Shown piece after piece: positions 1 through 9,239 of a stretch of 64,000 nt of DNA (position 1 is the stretch's first letter; the number at the start of each line of letters is the position of its first letter). The stretch is taken from NCBI RefSeq assembly GCF_001654865.1, contig NZ_LXEO01000014.1, positions 1 to 64,000 of the forward strand, in the 5' to 3' direction. Position numbers and translations under genes: made by a program. The notes under the pieces are model-generated. The model saw nothing but the letters and a program-made list of their open reading frames with translations. It had not been told where the DNA came from and did no database searches. The DNA comes from Buttiauxella noackiae ATCC 51607. Lineage in GTDB: Bacteria > Pseudomonadota > Gammaproteobacteria > Enterobacterales > Enterobacteriaceae.

Positions 1-29
1 CGGCATTGCGCCGAAGCGGGTTTTTTATT
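1..29 (-). terminator. Possible truncated adhE terminator
   Basis: The GC-rich stretch followed by a T run lies just past the adhE stop codon and looks like part of a rho-independent hairpin. One arm is cut off by the window edge, so the fold cannot be confirmed. Confidence 0.35.
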
Positions 30-40
30 AGCAATAACAA

Positions 41-2725
41 TTAAGCGGTTTTCTTCGCTTTCTTGTCTGCTTTAGCAACAGGAACGACTGCTTTAGCCTG
101 CGCTGCTTCGTTGCCATCTTCGGTGAATTCACGACCGTAGAAGGTATCCATCAGAATTTGTTTCAGTTCAGAGATCAGTGGGTAACGTGGGTTAGCACCG
201 GTACACTGGTCATCGAACGCATCTTCAGACAGTTTATCAACGTGAGCCAGGAAGTCAGCTTCCTGAACGCCAGCTTCGCGGATGGACTTAGGAATACCCA
301 GTTCAGCCTTGATGCTGTCAAGCCATGCCAGCAGTTTCTCGATCTTAGCAGCAGTACGGTCGCCCGGTGCGCTCAGACCCAGATGGTCTGCGATTTCAGC
401 ATAACGACGACGCGCTTGTGGGCGGTCATACTGGCTGAATGCAGTCTGCTTGGTTGGGTTGTCGTTCGCGTTATAACGGATAACGTTGGAGATCAACAGG
501 GCGTTCGCCAGACCGTGAGGAATGTGGAACTGTGAACCCAGTTTGTGAGCCATTGAGTGACACACACCCAGGAAGGCGTTAGCAAACGCGATACCTGCGA
601 TAGTCGCAGCGTTGTGTACACGCTCACGAGCAACTGGGTTTTTAGAGCCTTCGTTGTAAGATGCTGGCAGGTTTTCTTTCAGCAGTTTCAGCGCTTGCAG
701 AGCCTGACCGTCAGAGAACTCGCTCGCCAGAACAGAAACATAAGCTTCAAGTGCGTGAGTCACGGCATCCAGACCACCGAATGCACACAGAGACTTAGGC
801 ATGTCCATGACCAGGTTGGCATCAACAATCGCCATATCTGGAGTCAGAGCGTAGTCAGCCAGTGGGTATTTCTGGCCAGTTGCATCATCAGTTACAACGG
901 CAAACGGAGTCACTTCTGAACCAGTACCGGAAGTGGTGGTAACCGCGATCATTTTCGCTTTTACGCCCATTTTCGGGAACTTGTAGATACGCTTACGGAT
1001 GTCCATGAAGCGCAGAGCCAGTTCTTCGAAGTGAGTTTCTGGGTGCTCGTACATAACCCACATGATTTTCGCAGCATCCATCGGGGAACCGCCGCCCAGC
1101 GCGATAATCACGTCTGGTTTGAAGGAGTTCGCCAGTTCTGCACCTTTACGTACTACGGACAGAGTTGGATCAGCTTCTACTTCGAAGAAGACTTCAGTTT
1201 CAACGCCAGCTGCTTTCAGAACAGAGGTGATCTGGTCTGCGTAACCGTTGTTGAACAGGAAACGGTCGGTAACGATCATCGCACGTTTGTGACCATCAGT
1301 AATCACTTCGTCCAGCGCGATTGGCAGGGAGCCACGGCGGAAGTAGATAGATTTCGGAAGTTTATGCCACAACATGTTCTCAGCTCGCTTAGCAACGGTT
1401 TTCTTGTTGATCAGGTGCTTAGGACCCACGTTCTCAGAGATGGAGTTACCACCCCATGAGCCACAACCCAGAGTCAGGGAAGGCGCGAGTTTGAAGTTGT
1501 ACAGGTCACCGATACCACCCTGAGAAGCAGGGGTGTTGATCAGGATACGTGCAGTTTTCATTTTGTCGCCGAAGTGCTTAACGCGCTCTGGCTGGTTGTC
1601 CTGGTCTGTGTACAAGCAAGAGGTGTGGCCGATGCCGCCCATCTCAACCAGTTTCTCAGCTTTAACAACCGCATCTTCGAAGCTCTTAGCACGGTACATA
1701 GCCAGAGTTGGAGACAGTTTTTCGTGAGCAAACGGCTCAGATTCGTCAACAACGCTAACTTCACCAATCAGGATCTTGGTGTCAGCCGGTACTGTGAAGC
1801 CTGCCAGTTCAGCAATTTTAGTTGCTGGCTGACCAACAATAGCTGCGTTCAGTGCGCCGTTTTTCAGAATGATATTCTGTACGGCTTTCAGCTCTTCGCC
1901 CTGCAGCATGTAGCCGCCGTGAGAAGCGAAACGCGCACGTACTGCATCATATGCAGAGTCAACAACAATGACGGACTGTTCAGAAGCACAGATTACGCCG
2001 TTATCGAAGGTTTTAGACATCAGGATAGAAGCAACAACACGTTTGATGTCGGCAGTTTCGTCAACAACAACAGGGGTGTTACCTGCGCCTACGCCGATTG
2101 CTGGTTTACCGGAGCTATAAGCGGCTTTAACCATGCCTGGGCCACCGGTTGCCAGAATCATGTTGATATCTGGGTGGTGCATCAGTGCGTTAGACAGTTC
2201 AACAGAAGGCTGGTCAATCCAACCAATCAGATCTTTAGGTGCACCGGCAGCGATTGCAGCTTGCAGAACGATGTCTGCTGCTTTATTGGTCGCGTCTTTT
2301 GCACGTGGGTGTGGAGAGAAGATGATCGCGTTACGTGTCTTAAGGCTGATCAGAGATTTAAAGATAGCCGTTGAAGTTGGGTTAGTGGTTGGCACGATAC
2401 CGCAGATGATACCGATTGGCTCAGCGATGGTGATAGTACCGAAGGTGTGGTCTTCATCCAACACACCGCAGGTTTTCTCATCTTTATAGGCGTTGTAGAT
2501 ATACTCTGAAGCAAAGTGGTTTTTGATCACTTTATCTTCAACGATACCCATGCCAGATTCGGCAACGGCCAGTTTCGCGAGAGGGATTCGAGCATCTGCA
2601 GCAGCCAGAGCGGCGGCGCGGAAGATTTTATCAACTTGCTCTTGAGTAAAGTTGGCATATTCACGCTGGGCTTTCTTGACGCGCTCTACGAGTGCGTTAA
2701 GTTCAGCGACATTAGTTACAGCCAT
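41..2725 (-). CDS. adhE: Bifunctional acetaldehyde-CoA/alcohol dehydrogenase AdhE
   Basis: AdhE reduces acetyl-CoA to acetaldehyde and then to ethanol with NADH, regenerating NAD+ in anaerobic mixed-acid fermentation; it forms cytoplasmic spirosome filaments. The 894-residue protein has the family's two halves: an N-terminal CoA-acylating aldehyde dehydrogenase (nucleophile Cys in GVICASEQS, about residue 246) and a C-terminal iron-dependent alcohol dehydrogenase (GGGSPMDAAK near 550, metal-binding His residues in VCHSMAHKLG and IPHGLANA). The C-terminus is a Lys/Ala-rich tail. It is followed by ychE on the opposite strand, as in E. coli. The ATG has a clear AGGAG about 7 bases upstream. Confidence 0.98.
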   Translation of the reverse strand: MAVTNVAELNALVERVKKAQREYANFTQEQVDKIFRAAALAAADARIPLAKLAVAESGMGIVEDKVIKNHFASEYIYNAYKDEKTCGVLDEDHTFGTITIAEPIGIICGIVPTTNPTSTAIFKSLISLKTRNAIIFSPHPRAKDATNKAADIVLQAAIAAGAPKDLIGWIDQPSVELSNALMHHPDINMILATGGPGMVKAAYSSGKPAIGVGAGNTPVVVDETADIKRVVASILMSKTFDNGVICASEQSVIVVDSAYDAVRARFASHGGYMLQGEELKAVQNIILKNGALNAAIVGQPATKIAELAGFTVPADTKILIGEVSVVDESEPFAHEKLSPTLAMYRAKSFEDAVVKAEKLVEMGGIGHTSCLYTDQDNQPERVKHFGDKMKTARILINTPASQGGIGDLYNFKLAPSLTLGCGSWGGNSISENVGPKHLINKKTVAKRAENMLWHKLPKSIYFRRGSLPIALDEVITDGHKRAMIVTDRFLFNNGYADQITSVLKAAGVETEVFFEVEADPTLSVVRKGAELANSFKPDVIIALGGGSPMDAAKIMWVMYEHPETHFEELALRFMDIRKRIYKFPKMGVKAKMIAVTTTSGTGSEVTPFAVVTDDATGQKYPLADYALTPDMAIVDANLVMDMPKSLCAFGGLDAVTHALEAYVSVLASEFSDGQALQALKLLKENLPASYNEGSKNPVARERVHNAATIAGIAFANAFLGVCHSMAHKLGSQFHIPHGLANALLISNVIRYNANDNPTKQTAFSQYDRPQARRRYAEIADHLGLSAPGDRTAAKIEKLLAWLDSIKAELGIPKSIREAGVQEADFLAHVDKLSEDAFDDQCTGANPRYPLISELKQILMDTFYGREFTEDGNEAAQAKAVVPVAKADKKAKKTA

Positions 2726-3203
2726 AATGCTCTCCTGATAATGTTTAAACTCTTTTAGTAAATGAGCTGCTCGAGACGACAGTATAGTCAGCGGGCAACA
2801 GCTTGCGTAAAAGACGGGCCACGACTATCCAAAAACTTCCCAAAACATCTTGCTGATTTACTAAAAGAGCCTTATCGAAAAACCTATTCATCGTGTGAAT
2901 CAAATGCTCTTCGGATGTATCCAAGAGTACTCACTTCTGAGTAGGTTTTTTGTGATTTACATCACATTATATTAAGGCTGACTCCATTCAGCATGACTGA
3001 TTTAGGTTACTGATAAGTCTTTAAAATTTCCGTCACAGCAATAGCGAAACAAATTACCATATTTTCAACATGTGGGTAACAATATCGTTTAATATCGCAT
3101 TTGCTTATAAAAGTAGTTATCTATGCTGCGAAAGTGCGTGGCGCCAACACCTGTTTTCCATTACATTACGCCGGCCTTTGCTACTTTATTTGCGGAGTTT
3201 TGA
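2726..3203. other. Divergent adhE/ychE intergenic region
   Basis: This 478-base stretch separates the divergent adhE and ychE starts. It holds a perfect CRP-type palindrome (listed separately) and an interrupted inverted repeat whose arms read AAACCTA near 2880 and TAGGTTT near 2942, on the adhE leader side. In E. coli the adhE control region is also long and receives several regulators. No convincing coding frame was seen. Confidence 0.6.
2951..2966. promoter_or_regulatory. CRP-type palindrome, TGTGATTTACATCACA
   Basis: The site matches the CRP core TGTGA-N6-TCACA exactly. It lies about 225 bases upstream of the adhE start and 240 upstream of ychE. FNR-family proteins bind a related motif, but the TGTGA half-sites favour CRP. 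Which gene it serves is not shown by the sequence. Confidence 0.6.
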
Positions 3204-3851
3204 GTGGCTCAATCCTTGTTCGATTTGCCTACCTATTTTAAGTTCTTTATTGGCTTGTTCGCGCTGGTAAACCCAGTGGGAATCATCCCTGTATTTATCA
3301 GTATGACCAGCTACCAAACGGCGTTGGCCAGGAATAAAACAAACCTCACTGCGAATCTCTCAGTAGCGATTATTTTATGGACGTCATTGTTCCTTGGTGA
3401 TGGGATCCTGCAATTATTCGGCATATCAATTGATTCTTTCCGTATTGCTGGTGGTATCCTGGTGGTCACTATTGCGATGTCGATGATCAGCGGTAAACTC
3501 GGGGAAGATAAACAGAACAAACAAGAAAAATCAGAAAGTGCTATCCGTGAAAGTGTGGGTGTCGTGCCATTGGCATTGCCTTTAATGGCAGGTCCCGGTG
3601 CAATCAGTTCGACTATTGTATGGGGCACGCGTTACCATAGCTGGAATTATTTGGTTGGTTTTTCAATCGCTATTGCACTCTTTGCTTTTTGTTGCTGGCT
3701 GGTTTTCCGCCTTGCGCCGTGGTTAGTCCGTTTGTTGGGGCAAACTGGTATCAACGTTATCACCCGTATAATGGGGTTGTTGTTGATGGCGCTGGGTATT
3801 GAATTTATAGTGACTGGCCTGAAAACTATCTTCCCAGGGTTATTAAGTTAG
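3204..3851 (+). CDS. ychE: MarC-family inner membrane protein YchE
   Basis: A 215-residue integral membrane protein of the MarC family (UPF0056), the same length as E. coli YchE and nearly collinear with it. About six hydrophobic segments are visible, with conserved GLFALVNPVGIIPVF near residues 17-31 and LPLMAGPGAISS near 123-135. Its biochemical function is not established. The start is GTG with GGAG six bases upstream. It sits between adhE (divergent) and oppA and ends in its own strong terminator. Confidence 0.93.
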   Translation: MAQSLFDLPTYFKFFIGLFALVNPVGIIPVFISMTSYQTALARNKTNLTANLSVAIILWTSLFLGDGILQLFGISIDSFRIAGGILVVTIAMSMISGKLGEDKQNKQEKSESAIRESVGVVPLALPLMAGPGAISSTIVWGTRYHSWNYLVGFSIAIALFAFCCWLVFRLAPWLVRLLGQTGINVITRIMGLLLMALGIEFIVTGLKTIFPGLLS

Positions 3852-3872
3852 TTCTGCTGAAAGCGGCAAATG

Positions 3873-3903
3873 AAAAAGCAGAATAATTATTCTGCTTTTT
3901 TTG
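3873..3903 (+). terminator. Rho-independent terminator of ychE
   Basis: A perfect palindrome centred on AATAATTATT with arms AGCAG/CTGCT is flanked by an A run and a T run of seven. It lies about 20 bases after the ychE stop. Confidence 0.85.
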
Positions 3904-4610
3904 TTAATTTTTTACCAATGCGATTAAAGCATAAGCATTTTTTTAGTTTTCATAAGAAAGTTATTCATAAGAAAATGCTTTGGAAACCGCGTATTAACTC
4001 CCTTCAGTTTTCCCCGCTGTACATAAAACTGACAATCAGTTCGTTATTTAACTCACACTACACAATGATGCTTGCTGCCGCTTTATTGAGATGATATTAG
4101 TAAATCATGCCATCAAGCAGATGAATGTGCTAAAAAACAACCAATTGTTAAATTTTCGTGAATGATGGTTGGGTGCCGTAAGCCCAGGTGAAATCCATCT
4201 TTCTTTTCACCGTTATATCTTTTATTTTTAAAGAGTTAACCGATTCCCTGGCACGGGAAAAACATCGTTACGAACCACTCTCTGAATAGATAAAAGAGAA
4301 ATGGTTAACAAATTTGCAAATTGTATTGGCGGGCATCAGAGGCTTTTGATACTTTCCGGGCAACACAATTATCTGAGAAATGTTTCATTTACAGATGACT
4401 CATAAAAATCAACCTGGGTACAGGGTAGGTTGATTAAGAATCGACGGAGCAGGGTGCCAATAAGAGCATCCCAAAAAATAAAGTCGGTGATAGCAAGTAA
4501 GACAGAAGTTAATCCGGGCAGTCGCATAACGCTCTTGCACTGTTAAGGAACCCTAAGGGGAAGAGGCTGGCTTTCGGGTCGGTAATTATAATGAGTGGAG
4601 TATCAACACA
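3904..4610 (+). promoter_or_regulatory. Long oppA upstream/leader region
   Basis: About 700 bases without a credible gene separate the ychE terminator from oppA, much like the long leader in E. coli. The stretch just before the start codon is CA-rich (TATCAACACAATG). In E. coli and Salmonella the oppA leader is repressed by the small RNA GcvB through CA-rich targets, so this is a plausible pairing site, by inference only. The short frames here look non-coding. Confidence 0.45.
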
Positions 4611-6245
4611 ATGTCCATCATCACAAAAAAAAGTCTGGTAGCAGCAAGTATTTTATCCGCGCTAATCGTAGGCAACGTGGCCATGGCGGCCGAAGTTCCT
4701 GCAGGTGTTCAACTGTCAGAAAAGCAAACGTTGATTCGAAATAACGGTGCTGAACCACAGTCTCTGGACCCAAATAAGATTGAAGGTGTTCCTGAGTCAA
4801 ACGTTAGCCGTGATCTTTTTGAAGGCTTACTGATTACTTCTCCAAAAGACGGACACCCAATTCCGGGTGTAGCTGAGTCCTGGGATAACAAAGATTTCAA
4901 AGTCTGGACCTTCCATCTGCGTAAAGATGCTAAATGGTCTAACGGCGAACCCGTCACAGCGCAAGATTTTGTTTATAGCTGGCAGCGTCTGGTTGATCCA
5001 AATACCGCTTCCCCATATGCAAGCTACCCGCAATACGGCCATATCGTAAACGTTGATGCCATCATTGACGGTAAAATGAAACCAAGTGAATTGGGCGTAA
5101 AAGCCATTGACGACCACACTCTGGAAGTCACTTTGAGCGAGCCTGTTCCTTATTTCTACAAACTTCTGGTTAACCCGGCGATGTCCCCGGTGAATAAAAC
5201 CGCCATTGAGAAGTTTGGTGAGAAGTGGACCCAACCTGCAAACATCGTCAGCAACGGTGCCTACAAACTGAAAGACTGGGTTGTTAACGAACGCATCGTA
5301 ATGGAGCGTAATACCAATTATTGGGATAACGCTAAGACTGTTATTTCACAAATTACTTATCTGCCAATCTCTTCCGAAGTCACGGATGTGAACCGCTACC
5401 GCAGCGGCGAGATTGACATGACGTATAACAACCTGCCGATCGAGCTGTTCCAGAAGCTGAAAAAAGAAATTCCAGCTGAAGTACACGTTGACCCGTATCT
5501 GTGTACTTACTACTACGAAATCAACAACCAGAAAGCTCCATTTAATGATGCGCGCGTTCGTACTGCTCTGAAACTGGGCCTGGATCGTGACATTATCGTT
5601 AATAAAGTGAAGGCGCAGGGCGATCTGCCAGCATATGGCTACACCCCTCCTTATGCTGACGGCGCAAAACTGACTAAGCCTGAGTGGTTCTCATGGACCC
5701 AGGAAAAACGCAACGAAGAAGCTAAGAAATTGCTGGCTGAAGCGGGTTACACCAAAGATAAACCGCTGACCTTCGACCTGCTGTACAATACCTCCGATCT
5801 GCACAAGAAACTGGCAATCGCTGCCGCGTCTATCTGGCAGAAAAACCTCGGTGTGAACGTTAAGCTGGTAAACCAGGAATGGAAAACCTTCCTCGACACT
5901 CGTCACCAGGGCAACTACAACGTTGCGCGTGCTGGCTGGTGTGCGGATTACAACGAGCCGACCTCCTTCCTGAACACCATGCTTTCTACAAGCTCAATGA
6001 ACACCGCGCATTATAAGAGCCCAGCCTTTGATGCCATTATGGCGGAATCGCTGAAAGCGACGGATGATGCACAACGTGCTGCTGCATACGATAAAGCGGA
6101 ACAGCAATTGGGCAAAGATTCTGCAATCGTTCCGGTTTATTACTACGTGAATGCCCGTCTGGTGAAACCATGGGTTGGCGGTTATACCGGTAAAGACCCG
6201 ATGGATAATATCTATACTAAAGATATGTATATCATCAAACATTAA
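4611..6245 (+). CDS. oppA: Periplasmic oligopeptide-binding protein OppA
   Basis: OppA captures peptides of about 2-5 residues in the periplasm and delivers them to the OppBCDF ABC importer. The 544-residue protein starts with a signal peptide (K-rich n-region, hydrophobic core, cleavage probably after VAMA near residue 26). It then shows the extracellular solute-binding family 5 signature, with EGVPESNVSRDLFEGL near 58-73 and the peptide-pocket region NGAYKLKDWV near 217-226. It is collinear with E. coli OppA (543 residues). It is the first gene of oppABCDF, separated from oppB by a structured spacer. Confidence 0.98.
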   Translation: MSIITKKSLVAASILSALIVGNVAMAAEVPAGVQLSEKQTLIRNNGAEPQSLDPNKIEGVPESNVSRDLFEGLLITSPKDGHPIPGVAESWDNKDFKVWTFHLRKDAKWSNGEPVTAQDFVYSWQRLVDPNTASPYASYPQYGHIVNVDAIIDGKMKPSELGVKAIDDHTLEVTLSEPVPYFYKLLVNPAMSPVNKTAIEKFGEKWTQPANIVSNGAYKLKDWVVNERIVMERNTNYWDNAKTVISQITYLPISSEVTDVNRYRSGEIDMTYNNLPIELFQKLKKEIPAEVHVDPYLCTYYYEINNQKAPFNDARVRTALKLGLDRDIIVNKVKAQGDLPAYGYTPPYADGAKLTKPEWFSWTQEKRNEEAKKLLAEAGYTKDKPLTFDLLYNTSDLHKKLAIAAASIWQKNLGVNVKLVNQEWKTFLDTRHQGNYNVARAGWCADYNEPTSFLNTMLSTSSMNTAHYKSPAFDAIMAESLKATDDAQRAAAYDKAEQQLGKDSAIVPVYYYVNARLVKPWVGGYTGKDPMDNIYTKDMYIIKH

Positions 6246-6255
6246 TGGCAATTCG

Positions 6256-6320
6256 TGGGGCAAGTTTTAGTCTTTCTACTTCACGCTGTACGTGAATTAT
6301 TTAGGGTAATTTTTGCCCCA
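6256..6320 (+). terminator. Structured oppA-oppB spacer (nested hairpins)
   Basis: An outer stem TGGGGCAA/TTGCCCCA (6256-6263 with 6313-6320) encloses an inner hairpin TTCACG-ctgta-CGTGAA (6280-6296). There is no strong T run. Such spacers after binding-protein genes usually stabilise the upstream mRNA and reduce read-through, giving excess OppA over the membrane subunits. Confidence 0.55.
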
Positions 6321-6370
6321 TCGTGTCTTATTTTATCGCACTCTAAAGGCACAGCCAGAAGGTATGGGCA

Positions 6371-7291
6371 ATGTTGAAATTTATTCTGCGTCGTTGTCTG
6401 GAAGCAATTCCGACACTCTTTATTCTTATAACAATTTCATTCTTCATGATGCGCCTTGCTCCAGGTAGCCCTTTTACCAGTGAACGCGCACTGCCGCCGG
6501 AAGTTATGGCGAACATTGAAGCCAAATACCATTTAAACGATCCGATCTCGACCCAGTATTTCAGCTATCTGAAACAACTGGCGCACGGTGATTTTGGCCC
6601 GTCATTTAAATATAAAGATTACTCAGTGAACGACCTGGTGGCTTCAAGCTTCCCTGTCTCGGCAAAATTGGGTGCTGCTGCATTTATCTTTGCCGTCGTG
6701 TTAGGCGTTTTGGCTGGGGTTATTGCCGCACTGAATCAAAATACCAAATGGGATTACGCAGTAATGGGGGTGGCCATGACGGGGGTAGTTATCCCGAGCT
6801 TCGTGGTGGCGCCATTACTGGTTCTTATATTTGCGATAACCCTCAAGTGGTTGCCCGGAGGCGGGTGGAACGGCGGGGCCATTCAATACATGATCTTACC
6901 AATGGTCGCGTTGTCTTTGGCTTATATTGCCAGTATCGCGCGTATCACTCGTGGCTCAATGATTGAAGTTCTGCACTCCAACTTTATCCGTACCGCACGT
7001 GCGAAAGGGTTGCCGATGCGCCGCATTATTTTGCGCCACGCCTTGAAACCTGCACTGTTACCCGTTCTGTCATATTTGGGCCCGGCATTTGTCGGTATCA
7101 TCACAGGCTCGATGGTTATTGAAACCATTTACGGATTACCAGGTATCGGCCAGTTGTTCGTAAACGGAGCGTTGAACCGTGACTATTCATTGGTTCTGAG
7201 CCTGACCATTCTGGTCGGCGCGCTGACTATTCTCTTTAACGCGATTGTTGATGTGCTGTATGCCGTTATCGATCCGAAAATCCGTTACTGA
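6371..7291 (+). CDS. oppB: Oligopeptide ABC transporter permease OppB
   Basis: Inner membrane permease subunit of the peptide importer, 306 residues. It has an N-terminal hydrophobic helix followed by the binding-protein-dependent transport domain with about five further helices. The EAA-type cytoplasmic loop is visible as IRTARAKGLPMRRIILRHAL near residues 206-225, the contact for the OppD/OppF ATPases. It pairs with OppC. It is 14 bases from oppC, so the two are almost certainly co-transcribed. Confidence 0.97.
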   Translation: MLKFILRRCLEAIPTLFILITISFFMMRLAPGSPFTSERALPPEVMANIEAKYHLNDPISTQYFSYLKQLAHGDFGPSFKYKDYSVNDLVASSFPVSAKLGAAAFIFAVVLGVLAGVIAALNQNTKWDYAVMGVAMTGVVIPSFVVAPLLVLIFAITLKWLPGGGWNGGAIQYMILPMVALSLAYIASIARITRGSMIEVLHSNFIRTARAKGLPMRRIILRHALKPALLPVLSYLGPAFVGIITGSMVIETIYGLPGIGQLFVNGALNRDYSLVLSLTILVGALTILFNAIVDVLYAVIDPKIRY

Positions 7292-7305
7292 CGCTGGAGT
7301 ACGCC

Positions 7306-8214
7306 ATGATGTTGAGTAATAAAAACAGCGAGGCGCTGGAAAACTTCAGTGAAAAACTAGAAGTAGAAGGCCGTAGCCTTTGGCAAGACGCCCGTCGCCG
7401 CTTTATGCATAACCGTGCAGCGGTAGCGAGTTTGATTGTCCTGGCACTTATCGCGCTGTTCGTGACCTTCGCGCCGATGCTGTCGCAATTTAGTTATTTT
7501 GATACCGACTGGGGAATGATGTCCGCTGCACCGGATATGACCTCTGGTCACTATTTCGGGACAGACTCCTCGGGCCGTGACCTGCTGGTTCGTGTCGCAA
7601 TCGGTGGTCGTATCTCGTTGATGGTGGGTGTTGCAGCAGCACTGGTCGCAGTAGTGGTTGGCACATTGTATGGTTCGCTTGCGGGCTATCTGGGTGGCAA
7701 AACCGACTCTGTGATGATGCGTCTGCTCGAGATCCTCAACTCCTTCCCATTCATGTTCTTCGTTATTTTACTGGTGACATTCTTCGGGCAAAACATCTTG
7801 CTGATTTTTGTCGCAATCGGCATGGTTTCCTGGCTGGATATGGCGCGTATCGTGCGTGGCCAAACGCTGAGCCTGAAACGTAAAGAGTTCATTGAAGCAG
7901 CCCAGGTTGGCGGTGTTTCTACCGTTAACATTGTGGTTCGTCACATTGTGCCAAACGTACTCGGCGTGGTAGTTGTTTATGCCTCGCTGCTGGTGCCAAG
8001 CATGATCTTGTTCGAATCGTTCCTGAGCTTCCTGGGACTGGGTACGCAAGAACCACTTAGTAGCTGGGGCGCATTGCTAAGCGATGGTGCCAACTCCATG
8101 GAAGTTTCTCCATGGTTACTGATGTTCCCGGCAGGCTTCCTGGTTATCACCCTGTTCTGTTTCAACTTTATCGGCGATGGCCTGCGTGATGCCCTCGACC
8201 CGAAAGATCGTTAA
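7306..8214 (+). CDS. oppC: Oligopeptide ABC transporter permease OppC
   Basis: Second permease of the Opp importer, 302 residues. A soluble N-terminal segment is followed by a first transmembrane helix (VASLIVLALIALFVTFAP near 40-57) and the permease core. The coupling loop FIEAAQVGGVSTVNIVVRHI lies near 194-213. The ATG is preceded by GGAG (tggagtacgccATG). oppD begins 11 bases after the stop. Confidence 0.97.
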   Translation: MMLSNKNSEALENFSEKLEVEGRSLWQDARRRFMHNRAAVASLIVLALIALFVTFAPMLSQFSYFDTDWGMMSAAPDMTSGHYFGTDSSGRDLLVRVAIGGRISLMVGVAAALVAVVVGTLYGSLAGYLGGKTDSVMMRLLEILNSFPFMFFVILLVTFFGQNILLIFVAIGMVSWLDMARIVRGQTLSLKRKEFIEAAQVGGVSTVNIVVRHIVPNVLGVVVVYASLLVPSMILFESFLSFLGLGTQEPLSSWGALLSDGANSMEVSPWLLMFPAGFLVITLFCFNFIGDGLRDALDPKDR

Positions 8215-8225
8215 GGAGTGCCGCG

Positions 8226-9239
8226 ATGAGCACAATTGAAAATCCTGCGGTGGTTACTCCACTGAGCCAGGCTTCTACGTTGTTAGACGTAAAAGATCTG
8301 CGCGTCACCTTCGGTACGCCAGACGGTGATGTTACTGCGGTAAACGATCTGAATTTCAGCCTGCGAGCCGGTGAAACGCTGGGCATTGTGGGCGAGTCCG
8401 GTTCCGGTAAATCGCAAACGGCTTTTGCTTTAATGGGTTTGCTGGCGGCGAATGGCCGTATTGGCGGCTCAGCGAAGTTTAATGGCAAAGAGATCCTGAA
8501 TCTGCCAGAAAACCAGCTTAACCGCCTGCGTGCAGAACAGATTTCGATGATCTTCCAGGATCCAATGACCTCGCTGAACCCTTACATGCGTGTAGGTGAG
8601 CAGTTGATGGAAGTACTGATGTTGCACAAGAAATTGGGTAAAGCAGAAGCGTTTGAAGAATCAGTTCGTATGCTCGACGCAGTTAAAATGCCTGAAGCAC
8701 GTAAACGCATGCGTATGTTCCCGCATGAATTTTCCGGCGGTATGCGCCAGCGCGTAATGATTGCCATGGCTTTACTGTGCCGTCCAAAACTGCTGATTGC
8801 CGATGAACCAACGACCGCACTGGACGTTACCGTTCAGGCGCAAATCATGACGCTGCTGAACGATCTTAAGCGTGAGTTCAACACCGCGATTATCATGATC
8901 ACCCACGATCTGGGTGTTGTTGCCGGCATTTGCGACAAAGTACTGGTTATGTATGCCGGGCGTACTATGGAGTATGGTCAGGCGCGGGATGTGTTTTACA
9001 ACCCGGTTCACCCGTATTCTATCGGCCTGCTGAATGCGGTACCGCGTCTGGATGCTGAAGGTGAATCTCTGCTGACTATTCCTGGCAACCCGCCAAACCT
9101 GTTGCGTTTGCCGAAAGGTTGCCCGTTCCAGCCTCGTTGCCCGCATGCGATGGAAATCTGTAACACGGCTCCGCCGCTGGAACAATTTGGCGAAGGCCGC
9201 TTACGCGCCTGTTTTAAGCCAGTGGAGGAGTTAGTATGA
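8226..9239 (+). CDS. oppD: Oligopeptide ABC transporter ATPase OppD
   Basis: ATP-hydrolysing subunit of Opp, 337 residues. Visible motifs are Walker A GESGSGKS near 57-64, the Q-loop in MIFQDPMTSLNP, the signature FSGGMRQRV near 171-179, Walker B LLIADEPTTALD and switch His in THDLGVV. The C-terminal oligopeptide-transporter domain carries cysteines (KGCPFQPRCPHAMEIC) that bind an Fe-S cluster in related peptide-transport ATPases. Its stop overlaps the oppF start by 4 bases, indicating translational coupling. Confidence 0.97.
   Translation: MSTIENPAVVTPLSQASTLLDVKDLRVTFGTPDGDVTAVNDLNFSLRAGETLGIVGESGSGKSQTAFALMGLLAANGRIGGSAKFNGKEILNLPENQLNRLRAEQISMIFQDPMTSLNPYMRVGEQLMEVLMLHKKLGKAEAFEESVRMLDAVKMPEARKRMRMFPHEFSGGMRQRVMIAMALLCRPKLLIADEPTTALDVTVQAQIMTLLNDLKREFNTAIIMITHDLGVVAGICDKVLVMYAGRTMEYGQARDVFYNPVHPYSIGLLNAVPRLDAEGESLLTIPGNPPNLLRLPKGCPFQPRCPHAMEICNTAPPLEQFGEGRLRACFKPVEELV

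Noticed and set aside
890-898. AGTTACAAC, a Ter-like core inside adhE
   Set aside because: Only the 9-base core matches; both flanks differ and it lies in conserved codons.
1574-2374. A 266-codon plus-strand open frame inside adhE
   Set aside because: It is antisense to a strongly conserved gene, has no recognisable domain and is one of several such frames typical of codon bias on the opposite strand.
3870-4094. A 74-codon plus-strand frame after ychE
   Set aside because: It begins inside the ychE terminator, has no ribosome binding site and a low-complexity composition.
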